A stretch of 15,644 nucleotides of DNA from Pirellulales bacterium. Lineage in GTDB: Bacteria > Planctomycetota > Planctomycetia > Pirellulales > Thermoguttaceae. The position numbers and the translations under genes are program-made. Location of the stretch: assembly GCA_030642635.1 (NCBI GenBank), contig DAOWNK010000045.1:1-15644 (forward strand), in the 5' to 3' direction. The notes beneath the pieces are model-generated. The model was not told where the DNA came from. It searched no databases and was given only the letters and a program-made list of their open reading frames with translations. This document shows, piece by piece, positions 1 through 7,727 of the stretch; the stretch's first letter is position 1, and every line of letters starts with the position of its first letter.

Positions 1-1
1 G

Positions 2-976
2 CTGACCGGCCGGCCGCAAAGGGCCGAGCGGTCATCCGGCCTAACGCCCGGCTGCCTTGTCTGTCTTGACCTTGCAGCCGAGGGGCGACTGCTGTGGAAG
101 ATCGCACCGGAGGACGGTTGGGCGTTTGAAGGCTCGCCACTGGCCGACGGTGCGAACGTATACGTCGCCATGCGCAGCAGCGACGTCCGCCCCAGGGCAC
201 ACGTTGCGTGCTTCGACGCCAGGACCGGGCGCCGGCGTTGGCGGCGATTCATTTGCGGCGCCGAGACACCCGCCCGAGGCACGTTGTATCAGAACACGCA
301 CAACCTGCTCACCTTGCAAGGCGAGACGCTTTACTACAACACGAACCTCGGCGCGGTGGCGGCGCTGTCGGCCGTCGACGGACATATACGCTGGATCAGC
401 CTGTATCCACGCGCGGTCCGCGGCGACTTGTCACAGCTTGCTCCGCACTGGCGACGCGAACTTACACCTTGCGTTTACGATCGCGGTACGTTGTTTGTAG
501 CCCCGGCCGACAGCCCGCGAATTTTTGCCTTCGACGACGCCGGCGGACAGTTACTCTGGCAGACCGGCACGGAGGTGCAAGACGCACTACACCTGCTGGG
601 CACAACCGACAAACACCTGATTGCCGGCGGTGGACGTATCTATTGGATCGGACTGGCCGGCGGTGATCGCGGTCGTGTAAAACACGTTTGGCCCGACGGG
701 CCGGATAGGCCGGGCCATGGCCGCGGCGTGCTAGCCGGAGGTTGTGTCCTTTGGCCGACACGCGATAGAATTCATGTTTTCGACGCCAAGACGGCCCGGC
801 CCGTGAAAGTTATCGATCTGGCTCCGCGTGGTGCAAGCGGCGGCAACCTGCTGATTGCCCACGGCAGTTTGCTCATCGCCACCGGCACCGAGTTGATTGC
901 ATTGAGCCTGCACGGCGGGCCGCTTGCGGGGTCGCAGGACGTGGCAAGGGTGTTGCGAAGCCGCAAGCGGCCATAA
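2..976 (+). CDS. PQQ-type beta-propeller repeat protein (5' part missing)
   Basis: The frame is open from the left edge, so the start and any signal peptide lie outside the window; 324 codons are visible. Repeated blade motifs of the PQQ/BamB-like type can be read, including LVCLDLAAEGRLLWKI near 50-106, VACFDARTGRRRWRR near 206-250, and VAALSAVDGHIRWISLYP, IFAFDDAGGQLLWQTG and IHVFDAKTARPVKVIDL further on. The pattern of a hydrophobic strand, D-x-x-[TA]-G-x-x-x-W and the next strand is typical of this fold. In planctomycetes such proteins are usually exported and act in binding or scaffolding; no catalytic residue can be assigned. The stop is 23 bp before the MoxR gene on the same strand, so the two are probably co-transcribed. 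The last 17 or so codons lie inside an inverted repeat (918-972) and give a basic tail ending in RSRKRP, which looks acquired. The fold is fairly sure; the role is unknown. Confidence 0.8.
   Translation: MTGRPQRAERSSGLTPGCLVCLDLAAEGRLLWKIAPEDGWAFEGSPLADGANVYVAMRSSDVRPRAHVACFDARTGRRRWRRFICGAETPARGTLYQNTHNLLTLQGETLYYNTNLGAVAALSAVDGHIRWISLYPRAVRGDLSQLAPHWRRELTPCVYDRGTLFVAPADSPRIFAFDDAGGQLLWQTGTEVQDALHLLGTTDKHLIAGGGRIYWIGLAGGDRGRVKHVWPDGPDRPGHGRGVLAGGCVLWPTRDRIHVFDAKTARPVKVIDLAPRGASGGNLLIAHGSLLIATGTELIALSLHGGPLAGSQDVARVLRSRKRP
918..972. repeat. REPIN-like inverted repeat at the 3' end of the beta-propeller gene
   Basis: The arms at 918-936 and 954-972 match at 17 of 19 positions in inverted orientation, with a 17-nt spacer. 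Each arm contains the small palindrome GCCGCTTGCGGC or a close form. The element is translated in frame as the C-terminal tail of the propeller and ends one base before its last complete codon boundary upstream of the TAA. The same 14-base core, GCCGCTTGCGGCTT, recurs at 12981-12994. Confidence 0.65.
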
Positions 977-999
977 CCTGTAATCACGGAAATCAAACC

Positions 1000-2061
<1,062 letters not shown>

Positions 2062-2892
2062 AGGACTTAGCCTGCGCGCCAGGTTGATCGTCGAGGGATA
2101 CGCCTCCGGGGTCCACCGCAGCCCGTTCCATGGATTCTCGATCGAGTTCGCCGAGCACCGCGAATATGTGCCCGGCGACGACCTGCGATACCTCGACTGG
2201 AAGGTTTTGGGCCGGACCGACAAGTATCACCTTAAACAGTTCGAGGAAGAGACGAACCTTGACTGCTACCTGCTGCTGGATACCAGCGAGAGCATGCAAT
2301 ACAAAAGTGCAGAGGCCGCACTCTCGAAGCTGGAGTACGCCAAGTGCGTAGGCGCCGCGCTGGCGTACCTGGTCCTTAAGCAGCAGGACAGCGTTGGACT
2401 GGCCACCTTCGACCGCGAGGTCCGTGCGTTGGTCCGACCCGGCAGCAAGGCATCGCACATCAAGCAAATAATCAACGTCATGGAAGAATCCGTCGGAGGT
2501 CGGAAGACGGCCGTCGGACCGATCTTCCACGAACTGGCCGAACGGTTTACCAGGCGCGGGATCGTCGTGGTCTTAAGCGACCTGTTCGACGATGTCGAGT
2601 CGATGCTGGCCGGGCTAAAACACTTTCGCCATCGCCGGCACGAGGTGGTGCTCATGCACGTGCTCGACCCGGCCGAGTTGGACTTTCCGTTTCGACGGAC
2701 CACCATGTTCCGCGGCCTGGAGGAGTTGCCCGAGGTGCTCGTCGAACCCGGGCCGCTGAGGAAAGCGTATCTCGATCAGTTCGGCGCGTACGTTCACCGG
2801 CTCAAACAGGGCTGTCGGATGCACCGGATCGACTACGTGCAGATGAGAACCGATCAATCGTTGGAGGTGGCTCTGTCGAGTTATTTGGCGTC

Positions 2893-2900
2893 AAGGAGGT
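2893..2900 (+). promoter_or_regulatory. Perfect Shine-Dalgarno displaced from its start by a hairpin
   Basis: AAGGAGGT is fully complementary to the anti-SD of 16S rRNA but lies 51 nt before the ATG of VWA protein 1 (2952) and 42 nt before an alternative GTG (2943). The 37-nt palindrome 2905-2941 fills most of the gap. If that hairpin folds in the mRNA, the effective spacing falls to about 14 nt to the ATG or 5 nt to the GTG. The spacing is seen directly; the looped-out initiation model is inference. Confidence 0.5.
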
Positions 2901-2904
2901 AGCT

Positions 2905-2941
2905 ATTGCAAAGCCGCGACCACTGGTCGCGGCTTTACAAT
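2905..2941. repeat. Single REP-like palindrome (GCCGCGACC family)
   Basis: Two 17-bp arms (2905-2921 and 2925-2941), matching at 16 of 17 positions, surround a 3-nt loop. The core GCCGCGACC-N3-GGTCGCGGC followed by TTT is also found in each arm of the larger element at 10570-10657, so the two belong to one family. It lies between DUF58 and VWA protein 1. No U-run follows, so it does not look like an intrinsic terminator. Confidence 0.75.
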
Positions 2942-2951
2942 TGTGGTCACC

Positions 2952-5219
2952 ATGGAATACTATCCACTGTTCGCTTTCGGGATAGCCAACCTGCCGATGC
3001 TCGGCTGGTTGGCCGCGGCGGCGGCGCCTGTTGTAATCCACCTGCTCAGCCGGCGGAGGTATGCCGAGGTGTCTTGGGCGGCCATGGAATATCTGCTTGC
3101 CGCCGTTAAGAAACAACGCCGAAGGTTGCGATTCGAGCAATGGCTGCTGTTGGCCGTAAGAACGTTGATCGTGGTGCTGTTGGTGCTGGCCGTGGCCGAG
3201 CCGTATTTCCAGCGGACCGGACCCGCACCGGCCGGCGCCGGGCGGATACATCGTGTGTTGGTGCTGGACGGCTCGTTCTCGATGGCCTACAGGCCGACCG
3301 ATCGCAGCCGCTTCGAGCAGGCAAAACAACTCGCCGGGGAACTCGTCGAGGAATCTCGCCGTGGCGACGCCTTTACACTAGTGCTGATGGCCTCGCCGCC
3401 GGCGGTCGTCATCGGCGCTCCGGCCATGGAGCCGGGCGAGGTGCTTGGCGAGATCGACCGGCTTAAGTGCACCGATACCACGATCGACGGGCCGGCTACG
3501 GTTGACAAGGTCCGGCGGATTGTGCAGAACGCACGGCGCGAGAACCCCGGACTGGGCCGGCACGAAGTCTATTTCCTGACCGACCTGCAGCGCGTCGGCT
3601 GGGAGCCGAACAAAACCAGCGAGCCGCGGGGTTTATCCCCACGCCGAACTTTGCCCCAGGATAAACCTGGGGGCTTGCTGAACACCGCCACAATAGCCGT
3701 GATCGACCTTGGGCAGCCGGATGCCGAAAACCTTGCCGTCGCCGACCTAAGCACGCTCGATCCAGTCGCCACCTTGGCCGCAGACGTGCGGTTTGAAGTT
3801 TGCCTGAAAAATTTCGGCCGCAAGGCGCGAAACAATCAACCGATCGAGCTGCTCATCGACCGACGTCGGGTTGCACGGAAGCACATCGACATTGCAGCCG
3901 GCGAAGAGCGGTCCGTGGAATTCACATATCGGTTCGACACGCCCGGCGACCATATCGTCGAGGTGCGTGCCGACGGCGACGCACTGCCGACGGATAATCG
4001 CCGTTTTATGGTGGTTCCCGTGCGAGAATCACTGCGGGTATTATGTATTGACGGCCGGCCCTCCGGCGAGCCGTTCGGCGGCGCCGCCGATTATCTCGCC
4101 GCGGCATTGTCTCCTGCGGGAGACTCAAACCGGCAAACGTCGGTCCAGGTCGATCTGGCCCCGGAGAGCGCACTTATAGAACGCGACCTGGGCCAATACG
4201 ACTGCGTGTTCATTTGCAACGTTGCACAGTTCACCGCCGGCGAAGCCCGAGTGATGGATGCATACCTGGGGGCCGGCGGCAACGTGGTATTCTTCCTTGG
4301 TGAAGCAGTGACGGCCCAGCGGTACAATCGCCGGCTTTACGACACCTCGGATGACACGCACATCCTGCCGGCACGGCTCGGGGAAATCGTACCGGCCGGC
4401 GTATATCACATCGACCCGATGGAGTACCGACATCCGATCGTCCGTGCGTTTCGCGGTCGGGAGAAGGCAGGGCTGTCGGCCGTGCCGATCTTCAGGTATT
4501 TTAAGTTGACCGTGCCGAAAGATTCCGGGGCCATGGTTGTGCTTAAAACTACCCAGGGCGATCCGCTGATCGTCGAGGCGTCGGTCGGTCGCGGGCGCGT
4601 GGTGCTGGTCGGCGCCTCGGCCGACGTCTCGTGGACTCCGCTGCCGCTGTGGCCGAGCTTTGTGCCGCTGGTGCAGGAGATGCTGGCGTTTTGTGCCGGT
4701 GGAGAACTCCGGCAGCGGAATGTTGCAGTGGGCGAGCCGATCGTCGCGTCGGTCCCTTCCGCCGTGGCCGATCTGTCCGCCTCGGTCCACTGCCCGGACG
4801 GCCGGACACAGCCGGTGACGATTCATACCGACGGCGATTGCAGCACACTTTCGTTCGATGGGACCACCGTCGGCGGCATATACACCGTTCGGCTCGGAGA
4901 GCCGATCGAGAGGGCTTGGAATTTTGCGGCAAACATCGACACGACCGAGAGCAATCTGGCACGGATCACAATAGATCAATTGCGCCGTGATCTGTGGCCT
5001 GAAGTTGTGTTGCTTAAAATCAGCGAGCCCCCAGATTTATCCTGGGACAAGGCTTGGCGCGGGGATAAACCCCACGGCTCGCTGGTCTTCTCAGAACAGC
5101 AACCCGGCATGTCGATCGCACAGCCGGCGCGTCTGCACGTTTATCTGCTTTACGTAGTGTTGGGATTGTTGCTGACGGAAACTTGCTTAGCATGGCGTTA
5201 CGGATATAACACACCATGA
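2952..5219 (+). CDS. BatA-like membrane protein with VWA and glutamine-amidotransferase-like domains
   Basis: From the ATG at 2952 the product is 755 aa; a GTG at 2943 would add three residues. Domain order: an aerotolerance-regulator N-terminal (BatA) region with two hydrophobic segments at about 16-32 and 63-82, joined by the conserved HLLSRRRYAEV and RLRFEQWLL; a VWA domain with MIDAS motif DGSFS at 106-110 and strand VYFLTD at about 206-211; a CARDB-like beta region; an amidotransferase-like fold from about residue 360 (VLCIDGRPSGEPF); and a final membrane helix at about 729-748. The order matches planctomycete members of the family. The Cys-His-Glu triad of true amidotransferases is not evident, so that domain is probably structural. 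The VWA part should face outside the cytoplasm between the helices. Two palindromic elements (3616-3680 and 5021-5085) are translated in frame in linkers. The stop overlaps the next start as ATGA, implying coupling. Confidence 0.88.
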   Translation: MEYYPLFAFGIANLPMLGWLAAAAAPVVIHLLSRRRYAEVSWAAMEYLLAAVKKQRRRLRFEQWLLLAVRTLIVVLLVLAVAEPYFQRTGPAPAGAGRIHRVLVLDGSFSMAYRPTDRSRFEQAKQLAGELVEESRRGDAFTLVLMASPPAVVIGAPAMEPGEVLGEIDRLKCTDTTIDGPATVDKVRRIVQNARRENPGLGRHEVYFLTDLQRVGWEPNKTSEPRGLSPRRTLPQDKPGGLLNTATIAVIDLGQPDAENLAVADLSTLDPVATLAADVRFEVCLKNFGRKARNNQPIELLIDRRRVARKHIDIAAGEERSVEFTYRFDTPGDHIVEVRADGDALPTDNRRFMVVPVRESLRVLCIDGRPSGEPFGGAADYLAAALSPAGDSNRQTSVQVDLAPESALIERDLGQYDCVFICNVAQFTAGEARVMDAYLGAGGNVVFFLGEAVTAQRYNRRLYDTSDDTHILPARLGEIVPAGVYHIDPMEYRHPIVRAFRGREKAGLSAVPIFRYFKLTVPKDSGAMVVLKTTQGDPLIVEASVGRGRVVLVGASADVSWTPLPLWPSFVPLVQEMLAFCAGGELRQRNVAVGEPIVASVPSAVADLSASVHCPDGRTQPVTIHTDGDCSTLSFDGTTVGGIYTVRLGEPIERAWNFAANIDTTESNLARITIDQLRRDLWPEVVLLKISEPPDLSWDKAWRGDKPHGSLVFSEQQPGMSIAQPARLHVYLLYVVLGLLLTETCLAWRYGYNTP
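3616..3680 (+). repeat. In-frame coding REPIN-like element, copy 1
   Basis: This 65-nt element holds two mini-hairpins with five-base loops (GGGG-TTTAT-CCCC and CCCAGG-ATAAA-CCTGGG), and its two halves are imperfect inverted copies of each other. It is read in frame in VWA protein 1 as the linker with SEPRGLSPRRTLPQDKPGG, directly after the conserved LTDLQRVGW. It matches 5021-5085 on the opposite strand at 57 of 65 positions. Another of the three frames has a TAA inside the element, so being open in the used frame matters. Confidence 0.8.
5021..5085 (-). repeat. In-frame coding REPIN-like element, copy 2 (inverted)
   Basis: The reverse complement matches copy 1 at 57 of 65 positions, and all eight differences are transitions. 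In this orientation it is translated as SEPPDLSWDKAWRGDKPHGS, shortly before the C-terminal membrane helix of the same protein. The hairpins GGGG-ATAAA-CCCC and CCCAG-ATTTATC-CTGGG are kept. Confidence 0.8.
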
Positions 5220-7603
5220 GCGGTACACTGCCAAATTGGATCGCACGCCTGCTGGGCATCCACACCGCACAGGGCGAGGGTACGGCATGGTGTATCGAAC
5301 TCACCTGGCCGTGGCCGCCTTGGGTAACGCTGCTGTTTATGGTCTTTGCCGTAGTCTTCGTTGTGGCGATATATTTGCGCGAAGGCCGACAGGCTTCCAC
5401 GCCATACCGAATGCTGCCGGCGGCGGTGCGCCTGGCGCTGGTGGCGGTCGTTATGATGATGATCGCTCAGACATCGATCTCGCTTCAGCGGACCGGGCTG
5501 CCGTACGTGGCGGTGCTTATCGACGATTCATTGAGTATGACCGTCGTCGACCGCTACGAGGGAAAGCTGCGCAAGGTCATCAGCAAACGGGTCGAAAAAA
5601 CGCTGGGCGCCGACGCCGAACTGAATCGGTGGAACCTTGCCAGAACGCTGCTGCTGGAGCGAGACGCCGCGATGCTCTCGGCCATGGACGCCGGCTACAA
5701 GCTGCGCGTGTACTTTCTGACCGGAGTGCGCGTAAGCGGCCAAACCGATGCGGCGGCCGCGGCGGAGGAAATCCGCCGGATCGAGCCGACCGGGCAGAGC
5801 ACCAGGCTTGGAGACGCCGTCTGCACGGTGCTAGACCAATTGCGAGGCAGAAGACCGGCCGCCATGGTGCTGCTAACCGACGGGATTAACACGGCCGGCC
5901 GGTCGCTGCGCCAGGCCGCCCAGCGAGCCAGTGGGCGCGGCGTACCGCTGTTTACCGTCGCGCTGGGCAGCAACCGCACGGTCCAAGACCTGAAGCTGAC
6001 CGATCTGCTGGTCGAGCAGTTTGTGTTCGTCGACGATCTGCTGCAGTTCGAGTGTAAGCTCACCGGTACCGGCTTCCATGACAAAAAGGTCGGCGTGGTG
6101 CTCCGCCAAGAAGATGAACCACAGGTGTTGTCTAAAGTTGATGTAACCGTCGGCCCCGACGGGCAAACCCAACAACTCCGAGTGCCTTACCGCCCGACCG
6201 AAGTCGGACGGTTCAGATTCACCATAGAAGTAGAGCCGCAACAGGGAGAACTCAACACGGAGAATAACTCTCGGCAGTGTACGGTTGAGGTCCGCAAGGA
6301 AAAGATTCGCGTGTTGCTGGTCCAGGCGTATCCCAGCTTCGAGTTCCGATACCTGGAAAACATGTTCCGACGCGATGAGACCGTCGAGCTTAACACCGTG
6401 CTGCAAGAAGCCGACGTGGAACACGCCGAGCAGGACTCAGCGGCCTTGAGCGGGTTCCCGGTCCGACGCGACGATCTGTTCGCATACGACGTGGTTATCT
6501 TCGGAGACGTCAACCCGGCGATGCTGAGCGACTCGATGTTGCAAAACCTCGCCGAGTTCGTCGATCGGCAGGGCAGGGGAGGCGCTATGGTGTTTGTCGC
6601 AGGGCCGGAGTACACCCCGGCGGCATTTCGCAATACACCGCTGGCGCGGCTGCTGCCGATCGAACCGGGTGAGGTTCGCTATCCCAACCCAGAGCAGGTG
6701 CTAAGCAACGGTTTTCGCGTTCAGCCGACCGAGCTTGGATTCGGCTTCCCGCCGATGCAACTCGGCGACACTCCGGCCGAAACGCGGGAGATTTGGTCGA
6801 ACCTGCCGAAGCTCTATTGGCTGATGGAAGTCAACAGACTAAAGCCCTCCGCCCGAGTGCTGGCGGTGTGCTCGGATCGGCTCGGCCGGGACGGCAATCC
6901 GCTGCCGGTTATCTGTTTGCAGTACGTAGGTTCCGGCAAGGTGCTGCTGCACGCTACAGACGAAACCTGGCGATGGCGGCGCCGTGTGGGAGACGTATAC
7001 TTCGCCAGGTATTGGATACAGATGATCCGCTATCTGAGCCGCTCGAAGCTCGCTCCAGACGAGCACGCCGCCGTGCTGACTGCCGATAAACATGAGTACG
7101 ACCAGGGCGAGGCGGTGCGATTACGGGTCCGTTTTGACGACGAGCGGACAGCACCGGCCGAAGACGACGGCGTAACGGTGGTGCTCGAACATCAAGGCGG
7201 CAAAACTCGCAGGATTCGGCTCCACCGTGTGGCCGGCGCCAGAGGAATTTTCCAGAGTAAGCTAGGCCGGCTGCCGTCGGGCCGATACCATGCCTGGATC
7301 GCAGTGCCGGCAACCGGCGGTCGCGACCAAGGTGTCGACTTTACCGTGGCGCCGCCGGCCGGCGAGTTCGAGCGTGTGCGTACCGATGTGACTGCGCTGC
7401 GCCGTGCAGCTAAACAGACCAAGGGACGCTTCTACACGTTCAGCAGCGCCGCTCGCTTGCCAAGAAACCTGCCGTACGGCCGACAGGTGCCCATCGAATC
7501 GCTCCCGAGTGTGCCGCTGTGGAACAAGTATCCAGTGCTGCTTTGCTGCCTGGTGTTGCTCATCGTAGAATGGATATTAAGAAAACGGGGAGGAATGGTG
7601 TAG
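5216..7603 (+). CDS. VWA-domain membrane protein with amidotransferase-like domain
   Basis: The 795-aa product starts at the ATG that overlaps the previous stop (ATGA) and has no clear ribosome binding site, so it probably depends on coupling. Two hydrophobic segments (about 36-54 and 68-85) precede a VWA domain with MIDAS motif DDSLS (D103, S105, S107), the Thr-containing GQSTRLGDA at 193-201 and LLTDG at 219-223. A CARDB/Ig-like beta region follows, then an amidotransferase-like fold starting IRVLLVQAYPSFEFRYL at about 364, another beta domain, and a C-terminal membrane helix at about 772-788 with a basic end (RKRGG). It is a paralogous partner of the preceding protein; pairs of this kind follow MoxR and DUF58 in planctomycetes. 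A membrane complex on the periplasmic side is inferred. No inserted repeat was found inside this gene, unlike its neighbours. Confidence 0.9.
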   Translation: MSGTLPNWIARLLGIHTAQGEGTAWCIELTWPWPPWVTLLFMVFAVVFVVAIYLREGRQASTPYRMLPAAVRLALVAVVMMMIAQTSISLQRTGLPYVAVLIDDSLSMTVVDRYEGKLRKVISKRVEKTLGADAELNRWNLARTLLLERDAAMLSAMDAGYKLRVYFLTGVRVSGQTDAAAAAEEIRRIEPTGQSTRLGDAVCTVLDQLRGRRPAAMVLLTDGINTAGRSLRQAAQRASGRGVPLFTVALGSNRTVQDLKLTDLLVEQFVFVDDLLQFECKLTGTGFHDKKVGVVLRQEDEPQVLSKVDVTVGPDGQTQQLRVPYRPTEVGRFRFTIEVEPQQGELNTENNSRQCTVEVRKEKIRVLLVQAYPSFEFRYLENMFRRDETVELNTVLQEADVEHAEQDSAALSGFPVRRDDLFAYDVVIFGDVNPAMLSDSMLQNLAEFVDRQGRGGAMVFVAGPEYTPAAFRNTPLARLLPIEPGEVRYPNPEQVLSNGFRVQPTELGFGFPPMQLGDTPAETREIWSNLPKLYWLMEVNRLKPSARVLAVCSDRLGRDGNPLPVICLQYVGSGKVLLHATDETWRWRRRVGDVYFARYWIQMIRYLSRSKLAPDEHAAVLTADKHEYDQGEAVRLRVRFDDERTAPAEDDGVTVVLEHQGGKTRRIRLHRVAGARGIFQSKLGRLPSGRYHAWIAVPATGGRDQGVDFTVAPPAGEFERVRTDVTALRRAAKQTKGRFYTFSSAARLPRNLPYGRQVPIESLPSVPLWNKYPVLLCCLVLLIVEWILRKRGGMV

Positions 7604-7608
7604 AATAA

Positions 7609-7723
7609 AGGGGCCAGGGATCAGGGGCCGGAATTTTGCTTTCAACCGTATTCGATTACACACAAAAATCCATGGCCCCTAGCCCCCTAGCCCCTGGCCC
7701 TTGGCCCCTAATCACTGGCCCCT
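7609..7723. repeat. GGGGCC-type inverted repeat filling the gap before the DUF4175-like gene
   Basis: The 21-bp arms at 7609-7629 and 7703-7723 match at 19 of 21 positions in inverted orientation. On the right side, 7674-7723 is a degenerate series of CCCCT, GGCCCCT and GCCCCT units. The repeat fills nearly the whole 124-bp gap and ends 4 nt before the ATG at 7728. In the transcript it could form a long stem touching the start codon. No Shine-Dalgarno is visible near that ATG. Confidence 0.7.
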
Positions 7724-7727
7724 AACT

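Noticed and set aside
2905..2941. Hairpin after DUF58 as an intrinsic terminator
   Set aside because: No U-run follows, the next gene is co-directional and starts within 11 nt, and the core recurs inside a coding region at 10570-10657.
4125..4979. Long minus-strand open frame (284 codons) opposite VWA protein 1
   Set aside because: It lies wholly antisense to a gene with clear domains, has no recognisable motif, and is explained by the high GC of the coding strand.
7674..7723. Repeated CCCCT-type units as a possible CRISPR array
   Set aside because: Units are 7-8 bases, degenerate and contiguous, with no spacers of even length and no cas genes nearby.
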